DNA of 64,000 nucleotides, taken from positions 53,543,166-53,607,165 of the forward strand of contig CM039179.1 of assembly GCA_008360975.2 (NCBI GenBank). The letters run 5' to 3'. Below are positions 49,240 to 62,588 of this stretch, one piece after another. The DNA comes from Lichenostomus cassidix (taxonomy: Eukaryota > Chordata > Aves > Passeriformes > Meliphagidae). The notes under the pieces are model-generated. The model was not told the origin of the DNA. It saw nothing but the letters and a program-made list of their open reading frames with translations, and searched no databases. The position numbers and the translations under genes were made by a program. Every line of letters begins with the position of its first letter. Within the stretch, counting starts at the first letter, position 1.

Positions 49240-49470
49240 CCTAAAAAATTCTTCATGCCATTTCCTCAGGTGCTGTCACTGGGCACCAGAGATGAGATCA
49301 GTGTTTGCCCCTCCACTTCCCCTCATGAGAAAGATGTAGACTGCAATGAGGTGCCCCCTCAGTCTTCTCCAGGCTGAACAGACCAAGTAACCGCAGCCAC
49401 TCCTCATACAGCTTCCCCTCTAGGCCCCTCACCATCTTCGTAGCCCTGATCCTCATCAAATCTGTCTCAC
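49240..49470 (-). mobile_element. CR1 LINE fragment, likely second half of the split copy
   Basis: Reverse complement of CR1: 'cttcatgccatttcctcagg', 'gcccctccacttcccctcat', 'ctccaggctgaacagaccaa' and 'ctcctcatacagcttcccct'. It lacks the 3' end on its left, which is unusual for CR1. The missing end corresponds to 47215-47388, with only some tens of bases unaccounted for. It stops on the right near 'gccctgatcct'. Confidence 0.92.
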
Positions 49471-49531
49471 CAGTTATGAGAACTAATGTGTTGAATTGTA
49501 GGTCTGATAGCAAGTATTCTTAACAAACCTC

Positions 49532-50681
49532 TGTGGTTGATCCCAGCTAACATCCAAGCACCCACGCAGACAATGGCTCCTGTCTCTCTGTCCCAGCGGG
49601 ACAGAGGAAAAAAATAGGAAAGAGCAAGACTGAGAAAACTTACAGATTTAAATAAAGACAGGAATATGATTCACTAGGCACTGTTTTGATCAAAACAGTC
49701 TTGACTGTGAAAATTTAACTTCATTTATCAGTTATTAGCATAAATATTTAATTACTGACTTAGATATCGGCAAACTGGCACCCTACCCCCTGACCAACAC
49801 TGGCAGCAAAGGCAGGCTGCTGTCCGAGTGTAATGTGTGAGGCTCTCAAATCACACTACCACTGGTGAGACAAGGGTCAGCATGACTCTTACCTGCTTTC
49901 AAAAGTAATTTGCACGATTGACTGTTGCTGTCAGATGACCTGGACACCAAGTGTTCCTGACAGTGTGCCGAAGCCACTGCATCAGCAGTTGGGTGAATTT
50001 CTATATGGGCATATTGCTGCTCATCTTTCCTACTGCCTCAATAAAGCTTTATTAATAAATTGTTGTCAGGCTACATTACTGTTCAGGCCAGAGAAACAGA
50101 GATGGCAAACAATAAAATGCATCTCTTCGCCCTTTCCCAGGCTCACGTAATTTCATTCCAAATTCCTCTTCTTGCATCACACCAACCCTCCACCTTTTTA
50201 TTTTGCACTTCAATATTTAATTTTGAACGCTTCTTTTCTGGCTTGTTATCACCACAGGTTACACTCAGTCCCTTCAGTGAGACAATAAATCGTGCAGGTG
50301 GTCAGGGTCAGTATGCTGAGGCTTCTCTCTGCTGCTCCATGTTTCTCACACTTTTTCAGGTTCTGCAGCAGAAATCGTCCAGGGGCATGGTCCCTTCAGA
50401 TAGGTAGTTACTCTGCCATGGAGTGCCTCCTCTGACCTTTTTATTCCCTCATTTGCTCTGCTGTTTCCTCAGCTGTTCTTTACTTTTTCCATTTTTCCCC
50501 CTTTTCTTAAATATGTTTTCACAAGGATACAACTGTCTTTGCTGATATGCTCAGCTGTGTTCTGCGGTGGGTCCAGTGGAGCTAGTTGGGACCAGTTGTG
50601 TCCTGGGGAACTTGTCTCTTCTCACAGGCTATCAAGGCTGTAGGCCATTCCTACCAAAATTTGCCATTTACACCCAGCACA
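49532..50681 (-). mobile_element. ERVL-type LTR (about 1.15 kb), minus strand
   Basis: On the plus strand it begins 'tgtggttgatcccagctaac' and ends 'tttacacccagcaca', so the sense strand starts TGTGCTGG and ends ...ACCACA with TGT/ACA termini. Internal blocks such as 'tcttaaatatgttttcacaa' and 'gctgatatgctcagctgtgt' identify the U3 of the same broad LTR family as 47560. The five bases outside are ACCTC on the left and GCCTT on the right, not a convincing duplication. It contains an internal AATAAAGCTTTATTAATAAA near 50040. Confidence 0.75.
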
Positions 50682-50699
50682 GCCTTTCCATTTACAGGA

Positions 50700-51480
50700 G
50701 TAGAGTACAAGGACATTAATTAAAAACAGGATGAAAAATAAGTCTGGACAACTACAGAGACTGACCTCAATGGGAGGCCACAATCAGCAGAACAAATTAT
50801 GAAGGAAGCAAGCATTAAATAAATTGAGGTGAATGGAAAGGGGATAAATCAACTCAAGGGATTAGCAAAGACAGATTGTGTCAGACTAATACAATATTTT
50901 CTTTAACACAATGACTGTTTTTATAGACAAGAGAGTTGTGGTAGATCTAATCTATCGTGACTTCTTTACAACACTTGATATTTTACCCCATGGGAAATTT
51001 TCACTGAAGATGGTGGTTAGTACATGAATTGAAAGTTGAATAAAGAATTATCGTGTGATAGGGAGATTACTATTGGAGTACTCAATGGATTCATTTTGAT
51101 AATCTTTAGTACCTTGCTTAATGACAGTGATGTAGTTGATACTAATGGATTTTTATGATGACAGAAAGTCTTGAAATGTATAAAGCAGTAGGAGCACCTG
51201 AATGCCTCCTGGGAAGAATAAGACAACCTTGAAAAACGAAACAATAAAAATGATACCATGAAGTGCAATCCACCTGGGGAATTAAAACTCAATCTCTGCT
51301 AATAGGTAAAGATCTACCAGCTGGATGACAAAGCGAATAAAGGATTTTCTTACATTTATTGATGACAGTGTGACTGTAAGTCCCCAACACGAGATGAAAA
51401 ATCATTATCTTGAGAGCTATCAGGTAAAATATTTGGGGTAAAAATAAGATAATCTCAGGAAGTCTGTGTACTCTCCTGGT
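50700..51480 (+). mobile_element. Ancient CR1/L3-type LINE, RT region
   Basis: Plus-strand LINE remnant starting just after the LTR. Near 50940-51000 it translates as V-V-D-L-I-Y-R-D-F-F-T-T-L-D followed by P-H-G-K-F, which matches reverse-transcriptase motif A and the following PHGKL-type block. Later stretches follow the CR1 order of 'gatctaccagctgg'-type and 'gctatcaggtaaaatattt' segments. It is heavily diverged and has frameshifts. The LTR next door may have inserted into its 5' part. Confidence 0.75.
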
Positions 51481-54400
51481 GATGCATATAAAACACACAG
51501 AAGTAATAGTTCAAAGGCAAAGAGTACAACTGAAGAATGTATAGAAGAATACATATTATATAGAGAAGAAATTTGTGTATGTATCTATATATATAGTAGA
51601 AGAAATGTATTTATTATGAAGTTTCTACAATGACTCTAACTTGGATGCTTTATAAGATGATATGGTTATGTTACAATCTGTATTTAACAATGATAGTAGC
51701 AATGATCTCATAGAAATAAATGATTACATGCATGCATACATCCATCTGCAGAAAGAGATCGCTTTCAAGCAGGATGTTTGCATGTCTAGTTTAAGACATT
51801 TGACTGAAAATTCTCTAAGGTGACAGTGAAAGACTAGTTGCCTTATCCCACAGACTGTCACTGTCATAATGAGCTGATAAATTCCAGTTGGTTTGAAATA
51901 AAGAACAGGACCATTTTTTCTGAAATTGAAATTAATTGCCCAGATAATATTTTCAATATTTGAAATAGACAGTGATGAAGTCGATGATTTATGATGTTTC
52001 ATGTATGCCTCTAATTTAAGAAGCAAAATTTAAATTACAGTTTAGATAGACCATCTTTAAAAGTTTTGAAGGACTTAGACATCACCTTGATCTACTAAGT
52101 GTTCTAATATTGCAGGCCTTCAAATTTCAGATAAATATTCAAATACATACAACTTAATTTCAGTCTTCATTGTGTATCTTTTTGAAATTTAATAATGAGA
52201 AGGAGAATGAAGGATGAGTTATAAAAAAAACCCCTGAAATGTGAAGAAGCATTGGTAGGAGATGAGGGTGAAATGGCTATAATTAAGAGTCCCACTGTCA
52301 GATCTTCCTTGCTGTAGAAGTTAAGTACTAATAAAATATTAATACATTCAAGTGAATTACTGAGATGAAGTACCTATGAATTGCTCTAAAAAGCTGAGAA
52401 AAGACAAAACAATTGTGAAAGAGATGAGACTTAAACAGACAAACAAAGACATAAAGGATGCTTGAACAGAAGGTGTGAAGCATAATGGTGTGTGAAATAA
52501 ATTAAGAAAAGCAAGAGGAAAGTACTATCTCATTTGTTTCATCTATTTTTCTTTTAGTGAAACAGCTATAAAACAAATATAAATGAGTCCATGGAAGCTT
52601 TCCTTTCTCCAAATTAATAAATCAAATTATCTTAACATACTTAACTTGTATGAAATTAAATCAGATTACAATGAGTTTGTAATCATAATCTCATGTGAGA
52701 ATCAACCTATTTATGATGCACTATTTGAAGAGCTACTTTATAGCAGATGATAGTGAAGGAAACAGGAATTTTATTGAAAATAATCTAATTAGCCAATAAG
52801 AATGCTCTACAATCAGTTAATCACACTGTAACTAAATAATTTTATAGTGCTCAGAAAGGTAACTGTCCAATTATTCTTTTTGTTTATAATTGGTGAAAAA
52901 AACCCATGCATAAGACAAAGGTGGAAATATTGCAACTGAAATACATAGTAAGAATCTGTGTTTAGCTTTCTTGTATGAAATTCCATGTTCTTTGTTCAAA
53001 TATCTTTTAAGTATTGCTGAAGCTATGGGTTTTTTCTTTTTCAAATCTTTCATCTTTGGAGATGATAAAGAAATTAAATAATCTGATTTAAATTTTATAA
53101 TACTTTTTTTTATCAGTGTGACTCTTTGATTTCCAGCCAATTATATTATATTGACTCCATCCTGTTCACAAAATTCCTCGGTTTAATCTGGATTTTGTAC
53201 TTTGCAGCTCTGCATTTGAAGGATTTTTGTCTATGGATGAAAGTCTTTAATGCAGAGTTTCCATAGTTTTTCAATATGAATTTTTTCTGTGTAGGCATCC
53301 ATCCTTTAATTTGGATCTCAGAAAACAGCTCAATTAATGGTACCTTTACAAAAATGATGGGTCTGTATTAATGTCTTAGAAAGATAACAACCAATTATGA
53401 AAATACGTTCCCTAAAAAGGACAGTGAATGGAAGTACCAAATCCTGTCATGACAAGCAGAGATATGGAAGAATAGTAAACAAGAATTAACTCAAATAATT
53501 TTTATAAAAGGTAAATCCATAGTGTAGCACTAATGTCTATCCATTAATACTTAAAATATTTATTCAAACAAAAGTTTGAATGGAATAATAAATTATTTGC
53601 CAGGTTAATGCTAATTTTGTTTCAAGAGAAAAAGGCATTGAGCAGAGTGCCAACCAGCAGCTCGTCTGTGCTTACAAAATGCAAACCCTGCCTTTGACAG
53701 ATAGCTATTCTAATGTAACTTTTGCTCAAGTATGCTTTAGGTTGCAGAAAGTAGGGCTTATTGTATGTGGTAAATTAAACTTACTGATACTATAGGTTAA
53801 AAAAATGAAAATAATTTATTTTTTTCTTCAGTTATTTTATAATTTTAAAATTATCTCTCCTATAATACTATAGAAATCTGGAATAATCAAATATCATCAA
53901 GAAAAATATGCTTGCATTTTGAATTCTTTTCCCTATGGTCTATGCCCTTGGACAAAGAGCAATAAAGCAGAAATGTCATAGAAACACTTCTGTAAGTACA
54001 TCTCTTGTACAGAGCACCTTTGGGACGTGTGACCAACACAAGTAGATGGTAAGGCTATCTTTGAATTTCCAATGCAGGTAAGCAGAAAAAAAAAAAAAAA
54101 AAAAGAAAAAAATTAAAAAGGGAGAGAGCTTTTAATTAGATGAGTGTAAAGACTGAGAACCTGATTTGACCTTTGATTAAATGGTCTCACTTTTCTGGCA
54201 CCACCATCACCTATCTCTCGATTACATTCTGCTTAAAAAAAAATAAATTTGGTCATTATCTTAACTGACATGAAAGGGCAGAATAGAAGATTTTCAGCTT
54301 TCACTAGCTCCTACAGACAGTGAAATGGGAAAATGAGTGGCCCCTACAATTTACAGCCTCTTACTTATTACAGACTGTGACTGCTGCAAGCACTGGGGGG

Positions 54401-56494
54401 ATAATCATCTTGTCAAGAGTCTGCCGCTGAGAATGCCAACATATGATCACTCCTATTGTTTCAGAAGGCTTCTTAGGAAACTGTGGCACTGCATTTGCAT
54501 TTAAAAAGCCATGTTGTACAATTGCAAAGCAAGTTTATTTCAAGAAATACTGTAAAATAGTCCTTGAAATGATTAATTCATTCTTTCCCATGAATACCAT
54601 ATAAAGAGACATAAAAGTAGATATTGTTATATTGAAATACTGGATCAAAATCATTAGACTGGCAGCTATTTGTAGGAGATAAAAATCCATTCATTGCTGA
54701 TTGTTCTTTCTGACACAGAAGATGGTGTGCTTTATTTACAAAGTAATAAAAGTGGAATGAATCAGAATTTGTATATATTAAGTTTTTCAGAACTTCAGAA
54801 TGCATAGCATTGTATCAATTGTTAGTAGCTCAAAATTTGACTTAGACTCTCTGGTAGCAATAAAACCCCTTAACTCTCTTTTTTCATGGAATCAAGTGGT
54901 AAATAACAGTTGCGTCCCAAATACAAACCTTACCACTCAAAAGAAACATAGAGGCAAAAGGAGTTTTATCAGATCCAAAGGTCTACAAAGAGACATACAA
55001 AAAGTTTTAGTCAAAAAGTCCAATAGCAAAAATATGCAAGGAAATAAAGAGAGGCAGCTTTGGACGTAACTGAAGCTCCACTGATTTACAGCTAGTTCAA
55101 TATTGGAATTCAATACATATATAGAGTCAATTAAAATATTGTGGGCATGTGGAAAAAAGTGGTGAAGCTCAATTTAATAGGAGTCTTGCAAAAGCTGTAG
55201 AAACCTTCTGGAGCCATCTGGATACATAAACAAAGAAGAGCATTGAGGGGTTAAAAGATATATGAAGGGTATTAGATTTCTGAACTAGGATGCTAAACTC
55301 TTTTAGCTTCAGCTGCTCTGTCAAGATTAGAAAAGGGGATAAAAAGCGTTAATAAGTACAAACATTGTGAAAACTGAAAGGTACAATCAAATATTAAACC
55401 GTGCACCATTAACATGCCTGACCTAAACCATTCAAATATGAACACCAAGAGTAAGTGAATTATAAGCAAATTATCTAAGGAAAGGCCAGATGTGTTTCTT
55501 GAAGAAAACTATTAGACCAGAATGTAAACTGTGAAGCAATTATTTTGTGCAGGTATTATTTCTCAGTGATTAAATTAGGGGAAAAAAAAAAAGGAAGAGG
55601 AAAAGAAAAAAGTTTAATTTCATAGCAAAGAAACTGAAACTTATTAATAGAAGATATTAAATTAGATACAAAGCAATTCTTTACAGCAATAAGAAAAAAA
55701 TAACTGTAAATCTAGATCCCTTATTTCAGGTGGGGATTTTTTTTACATTAATTTTGGTTTAACATTACAGATGCTGCAGTTGGGAAAAATCATACCTGGA
55801 AGAGATACCAATAATAAATGACATTCCCTACAAGAAGATGAATTTAGAAATATATAAATATAATTAGAATTAGGCTGAAAAGGATATCATAATTTCCTAA
55901 GCTAAAACTCAGAGGCAAAAATAAATTAAGCTTAAGGATACCTGAAGTCCTTGTGATCTTGCCAAAGTTACTATCTTTCTTTTGTAGCCTTAGAAATGTA
56001 TGGATCAAGCTTTGCTAAATCTTTATTTTCTTAACTTTGGAACTATTTTAGACTCAAGGTAAGTTTCAGAATACCTAAAGAGGAATCCAAAAGAAGATGT
56101 TGCGATGTAGAAAAATAGATAAATAAGCAGAGCCAGGAGACTGACAAGATTCAGACAGAACAAGTTTGCCAGGCTCAGATTCAGTCTGGCATAGAAAGGC
56201 AGTCAAAGATAAAAATTAAGGAACGTCATTATCATGGAACTAATTACTGGAAGCAGAAAAGGTATCTGTAGCAAAGGCAAAACTCATTGTCTTGAGCATT
56301 ATGCCATGCTGCAGAGCTATGCAACTTTCAGACACAGCTACCTTGTTTGCAATAGCCTGTGCATTTTGACCAATGCCCACAAAGCATTAGAGGCAAATAA
56401 ATTTTGTATATTTGGAATTGTATAGCTCCACAAGCAATACAGATCAGTTTCCTATTCTTCACTTCGGAATCTAGGCAACAGCTGAATGACTCAT
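51481..56494. other. AT-rich DNA, no gene seen
   Basis: About 5 kb of unique-looking sequence. An A19 run lies at 54086-54104 followed by more A-rich sequence, with shorter A-rich runs near 55580. Frames of up to 89 codons (52871-53140 minus, 54800-55069 plus) have Lys-rich compositions typical of AT-rich non-coding DNA. Confidence 0.5.
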
Positions 56495-56572
56495 TTCCAA
56501 AGTGATCACCAGTGGAATTCCCTCAAAAACCCATTCTCTGTGTTATTCAACATGTTTATAAATGATGTGACA
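56495..56572 (+). mobile_element. Short CR1 reverse-transcriptase scrap
   Basis: 'agtgatcaccagtggaattc' followed by 'tgttattcaacatgtttata' and 'aatgatgtga' is the CR1 block preceding the F/YADD motif. Both ends are lost. Confidence 0.75.
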
Positions 56573-59500
56573 TTCACCTTGTGTTTTTTTCTTTTTGTGT
56601 ATGTTTAGGAGTAAGGATATCCTTCATACACTGAAAAGAATTGTGATTATTTAATATTGAGTACAAAGGACTGGCCTATTATTTTGTTTGTATAGGCTGA
56701 TCTAACCTCTTAATTTAGATCTGAATGCATTTTTTTGATTCTTATGAAAAGAATAGAGCCAATTTTTCCTTGGAGAATATGTATTAATTAAAAGGCTTCA
56801 CATATAAAATTAATATCTATATAACACACTGCTCTCTTTTCTGCTGGTGAATACACATGAGCAGTCTAGAAGACATGAGACAGCTTAACAAAATATCAGA
56901 TTTAATTTTACTAAATTTGCAGTATTTCTGCAAAGTTCTGAGTGGGGAACTGGCATTACCACAGTTACTAAAATGTTTCTCAATAACTATGGACACTTTC
57001 GGGATAGTAGCATGGTTGCACTATCACCCTCATGTTGCACAGAAATTACATTAAGTTTAAATATAAATTTGATACAGTTATTTTTTTACTCAGAAGAGTA
57101 CACAGGTTTCATAAGAATGTTTCAGATGAAAAAATTTAATAAAACGACAAAATATTTTCTTCTCTTATTCCCAAACCAACAGCCATCAAAAATTATTCAG
57201 AATTTCAGCTGGGGTTATCTAATCCAATGTGCCATGTGTGGGAAGGGAGAATGTTATGTGATCACCAGTCATCTTTTATGAAATTATGGAAATTAGTACA
57301 ATCAAAGAACATATGGGACTATTAATATACCAGTTTGGGCTTAATTGCAGTAAAAACATCATAACAAATCTATGTAGGAAGTACAAGTTTCAAGAATGTT
57401 AACTCTAATTATGAGAAAGATTGTCTCGGAGGGCCTGTTGTTTACATGATATAACTAACTTCAGCTGTTAAATCTAGAAGGTAAGGTTGCCTTTACAGAG
57501 AAGTTAGGGTCCATCTTATGGGACAGTTTGGACATCTTTAGCTGAGGGAAGAGATATTTTAAAATAAGTTCTAAATAATTCAAACGTATGAAGTGATAAT
57601 CCATTATCTAGTACACAATCAATAAGGGATTGAATTAGATATTAGGGATTTAATAAGATATAAAGTTAAGCTTTAGTGTGGTCAGAAATACACCTCCCTA
57701 TAATGCATTATAGTCCTTATAATACACCTGGAGAGTCTGCTGTCCAGGAAAGTAGCAGTCAGTGGGACAGGAAGTGCATCGTTCCCATGTGCTGCTGCTT
57801 TGCCAGGTGCCACCAGCTCTATCATCAGTGGTAACACTGATGGCTTGACTAGAAGATCCTGAAAGTGATCTTGAAAGTGACGGATCATTGGACTTTTACA
57901 ATTTAATAATATCCTAGATGAAGAAAGTCCTTGGTGTATCTTGCTGATTTGCATCTCCGGAGATTATGGTTATTACTTGATCTTGTAACACACTTTTCAT
58001 CTGCAAACAGCAAGTAGGGGTGAAAGAGGAGCCTGAAGCTGCTTGAAACTGTTTTAATGAGTGAAGCCTCCTTGAACTGACTTTCAGAAAAGACATTAAT
58101 TGCAGAAAGGTCTCATAATAATTATAGTATCTTGAAACTTAAGTTATCTTGGCCATAAAACGGGGCCTACACAATCAAATTATTACAGGCACAATATTAA
58201 ACTGCCTACTTTTTTTGTGGTTTGCTCCCACTATTATCATGTTCTCATTAGCCAAGTAAGAGTATTTCATTTCTACAGATTTTATAGTAGATGGGGTTTA
58301 TAATGCACTTAGGGGATTGCAGGACTAATAACACATCTCTTCAAAATGTGCAGGGAAGCATCAGCACTTTAAGTACTCCATGTATGCATTCCTGCATTTT
58401 GAGAATAACGTAACATCAAACAGACCTCTGAAGATGTAACAAACTTTCAAAGCTTACCATCCCATAAAGAAAATCTTATGTGCTTATCTTTTTTTTTCTT
58501 TTTTCATGTTTCTTTTTTTTTTTTCCTTCTTTTTCTGCCATTAAGGGTAAGGCAGAAAATTGTGTATTAACTGATAGACTGACATAAGTGGGTGACACGA
58601 GTAGCCTATAGTGGCCTGGAACTGTCCTGAACTTCTGGAGCAAAAAAAACCTTGGGTTGAGTTGAAGATTCATCATGAAACTGTCCATGATAACATACAG
58701 GAGATTTATAGCCAGGTTGGACCACTACTGTAAATTCATCCTGGTTATTTCCATGCAGGAAATAGGTTGAAAAGGATTTTTTTCCTCCAAAATATCTGCC
58801 ATACGTGAAAAGTACTCCAAAATAGCAAAGAAAGCAGAACATTTTTTTAGCTAAGAGCAATTGTAAAGCAATTTAACCAATGTTATCATAATCTGGAATT
58901 CATTCCATTGTTCCTCTGTGCTTTTTCTTCCAGGAGAGCTGCTTCTGCTACATTGAAGAGTAGCTGGTCTACTCTTTACCAGCGGTACATCACTTATGCT
59001 TAATACTTTTGCCTTTGTCAGAACTTTTAAAAAGTCCAGAAGATATTAAAGTCAGCTTTTTACCTCCAGTTAGGTCTTAAAAATCAGGGTAATTTTTGTA
59101 ATCACAAATACATTTTGCTTAAAAAATCTCTTTTACTGTTGTGAAGAGTTGCAAAACAATACTACCAATAAATTTTTATACATTCTTCAAAGCTTTCATG
59201 ATTTCTTCACAGGGCTATTTAATGCAAAATTTCAGAGAAAAGCAATTACACTTTAAATCAGTTTTATTTACAAGATCATGATGTTTGAAAAATCTCTGAC
59301 CATAGATTTGTGCTGTGTTCAATCTATCACTTCACAGACTTGTGAAATAAGTGAATTTGCAAAAATGGTCAATATTATGCCTTATCTACTACTGATTGAC
59401 ATTTCTGCTTAAACAAAATAATTTTTTTTCTGTTCTTCTCTTATCAAGTATTGAATAAAATGGTCACCTGTTTTTGCTGCTAAAATATAGAGCATACCTT

Positions 59501-59617
59501 TATAGATAGTATTTCTCCTGAGTTAGTTCTGGAAATGGTGAAACTAAGAACAAAACAATTCAATTGTCTTGTGTTTAGTATCCTGAGTATCTTTCACACA
59601 GTGATGTTGTTTGCCAT
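56573..59617. other. AT-rich DNA, no gene seen
   Basis: About 3 kb with no recognised repeats apart from a T-rich stretch at 58490-58530. An acceptor-like tract ending in 'tttttcttccag' at about 58934 is followed by a short open stretch but no supported exon. Frames up to 102 codons show no domain. Confidence 0.5.
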
Positions 59618-59795
59618 GACATTAAAAAGACTTTTGACATTGTCTTCCATGGTATCTTTATAGCAAAATTGGTGAGGTATGGTTTGGACAGGTGGCTTTA
59701 AGGTAAGAGAATTAGATATTTGGCTTAAGTTGGGTGTTGTAGTAATCAGAGTACAAAGTCCATCTGGAGGCCAACAGTCAGTGATGTTTTCTCAA
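59618..59795 (+). mobile_element. CR1 LINE fragment, RT motif A
   Basis: Translates as D-I-K-K-T-F-D-I-V-F-H-G-I, matching reverse-transcriptase motif A, followed by 'ttggtgaggtatggtttgga' and 'gtccatctggaggccaacag'. It is truncated on both sides and old. Confidence 0.8.
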
Positions 59796-60144
59796 GATAT
59801 CTAAAATTCTTTTTTATACTGACAGTTATAGTTTTTTAAGTCTGTATCAGGATAATGTAAAGGAAATCTCCCCCAAGGAATTTGTGGATAGTATCGAAAA
59901 GTGATGTGGGCATTAAATGATGCACTCAAAGGAAGGGATGCTACTATGATAGTCTTTGACAGAACAGAGAAATGACCTATCAAGAATCTCAAGAAATTCA
60001 ATGAAGTAAAATTCAGCTGAGACTGAAACACCCCACACAGCAATATAGGCTGAATACTTTCTAGGCTCAGAGCTGAAATTAAAGCAGGTTACACAGAGTC
60101 TAAGCCAGAGAGAAACAAAACCTGGCAGAAATGGATACTGCAAA

Positions 60145-60425
60145 ACATTCCTGTGCAACCTCCTTTACTCTTTGACTGTCCTCATGGTGAGAAAATTTCT
60201 GCTCATATCTATTTTGAACTTGTCTTGTTTCAACTTATGCCCACTGTCTCTTTTTCTCCTACCATGCACTTTTGTGAAGTACCTGGCTTCCTCTTCTTGG
60301 TAAACTCAGCCTTAAGTACTGCGAGGCTCCTGTTCAGTGCTTCCAAAGCCATCTCTTTTCTAGCAAGACTCACCAACCCCAATTCTTTTTGTTCTCATAT
60401 GGCAAGTTCTCCAAAACTGCGCCAT
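60145..60425 (-). mobile_element. CR1 LINE 3' UTR fragment
   Basis: Reverse complement of the CR1 3' UTR: 'ttcctgtgcaacctccttta', 'ctcatggtgagaaaatttct', 'cttgtttcaacttatgccca' and a block with 'ctggcttcctcttcttggta'. It lacks the terminal octamer tail and is strongly diverged. Confidence 0.75.
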
Positions 60426-60479
60426 GGGAAACTTTGCTTGTGAAAGCTGACAAAACTTGAAAAAGCACTAAGAAGAGAG

Positions 60480-60708
60480 GCAGACATTTACTGACTGTGC
60501 ATAGTAAAAAGCAGAAGTGAATATGTGCAATGTCAAGTTCCAGTTGAGATCATAGGAAACACTGTGTACCATGAAGGTGATCTATCAGAGGGGCAGTGGA
60601 TGCACCATTCTTGGAAACTTTCAAATACTAATTTGATGAGGGCCTGAGCAATATGATTTGCTTTGGTTGGACCACATAATGTCTCCTCCAACCTCAGTAA
60701 TTCTATGA
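60480..60708 (+). mobile_element. CR1 LINE 3' end with tail
   Basis: Sense CR1 3' UTR ending 'cctcagtaattctatgattt'. Blocks include 'cagtggatgcaccattcttg' and 'gagggcctgagcaatatgat'. It lies 55 bp from an oppositely oriented CR1 3' piece, so the two could form a hairpin-like inverted pair. Confidence 0.85.
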
Positions 60709-62588
60709 TTTTTGGAGATGAAAGTTAACCAAGCCATTCCTGCTTCTCATCTTTTGTTGAGTTTGATTTTCTCTTCTGTGGTCATATTTTTAGAGAGAAA
60801 AATCCTTAGAAATAGACAACAAATTGATGAGGCAGGTGCTCTTTCCTTTCCCTATGTCAAAAGCCAGCTAATTTTACTGTACTGGTCTGCCATTCAGGAG
60901 CTTGCATTCAGATGAAATAAATGCACCTCCAGAGCTCTCATTTTTGTGTAGATAATTCAGTTAGGCTTTTGATGGAAAGATCAGAAGTGGTTGTTATATA
61001 CAAGACAATTTGTATCTGAAGAGAACAACACATTTCTAGAAGAGAAAACACATTAAGGAATTCACACCCGTGCATGCATGCATAATTCATCGCAAAAGGC
61101 TGATCAATATAAATTTGGAATGAATTATTTTACCTAAAAGATGGAAAAACTGTAGCATTCCCTGACTCCTGTTTTCTGCTAATTCAGAAGTCAAGCTTGC
61201 ACTTCAAAGTCAGCCAAATGCTTAGACTGATCCTTACCATTATGATGATACCTATGGACAATGTGGATGATACCTATGGATTAGCCTCCTAATGGATTAT
61301 TGTAAGATATTGTTTGGACACATGTGGTCTGTGTATTTCAAAACATAAATTCTTTGCAAATAAAATCTTTAAATGATGAATCAATAATACAGAAAAGTAT
61401 TTGTAATAGTTACAAGTCAAAAGTTGTGCATTACGTTTCAAGGATATATTTAATTTTATTTAGTGTGCCTTACAATGCTGAATGAACTCATGTCTGAACT
61501 TAGAGACAATCCAGAACCAGTTCATGCAAACTCCTTTGGCTGATTGCAGCTGCTAATGATCTGTAAAAGGAAAGTCAATTTACCCCTTGATAGACATTAC
61601 TGTACCAAATGTAGCAAAAAGCTAAGTGAAATGTGAAACGCTTACTGTTCAGTGGGGAAAGATACTATTAGTGTGTCCAGTTTCTTTTTTGGGGGCAAAG
61701 AAAACAGGTCTGTCTTCTGTTAATTTGCAGTTTTGTTTTTTTGGCTGTTTACTAATCAAACATTATTTTTATACATGAGCTTATTATGAATACAATTTCA
61801 CAGTTCCTTTCAGCTGTATTTGCCACCTCTTAGATCAATAAACTATTTAAATTCTGAAAAATTTTAGCTGCCATGGCTGGCATATTGTCAGACTAATTAA
61901 TTTATTAAATACTTGATATTCCCACACACCTTTATTTGCCTGCCTTGCATTCATAACTTTTCCTCACTTCTACCAAGCATAACATGATTTTTAGTATTAG
62001 AGGGTCTTGAATTTTTCAGTGAAGTTAATTAATGGAAAATGTATTCCATGTTTCTCTCTTTTCACATTATCTGGACACATATTTTGATTTTTATTTGTTG
62101 GGTATTTTTAATGAAGAAATCCTATATTGGCCAGAGTAGTGAGGCAGATATGCTGACAATGTTTTTTCCAGAGCATCATAAAATATACTGAAAGAATTTT
62201 GAATGTTTAAATTTAAGGGTTTTTTGAAGACAGGAAGGAAAAATTACATTTCTTAAATAAATAAACTCAGAGTGAAAGGATAAAAATTGTGATTTTTTTG
62301 GATAGAATTTCCTCTCTAGCTCACCATGCCTGTATAGCAGGATAGTCCATTTTCTTCAGACCTGTTTTCAGTCCAGTAATTCTTAACAGCTTCCTAGGCT
62401 GTGGTAAACTCCACAGAATTCCTTTGGAGTGTGAAAAAAAAAAGTTGTTTCTTTTTATAAAATTTTCTCTCTAATTCTGTCTTTCTTTCCATTATTTCTT
62501 TGTTTTGATTGTGATATAGACTGTCAATATTTCCCCTCTTCATTATTTTTTCCTTCCCTCCTTCCCCATCTCAAACTTCTTTTTCCAG
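60709..62588. other. AT-rich DNA upstream of the exon candidate
   Basis: No gene or transposon recognised. Contains a 15-bp direct repeat at 61244-61280 and a CATG-rich palindromic spot near 61070. The last about 70 bases form the pyrimidine-rich tract in front of 62589. Confidence 0.5.
61244..61280. repeat. 15-bp direct repeat, 22-bp period
   Basis: GATGATACCTATGGA occurs exactly at 61244-61258 and 61266-61280. Confidence 0.9.

Noticed and set aside
58935..58990. Acceptor-like 'tttttcttccag' followed by a short open stretch
   Set aside because: No clear donor, frame ends quickly, no protein resemblance.
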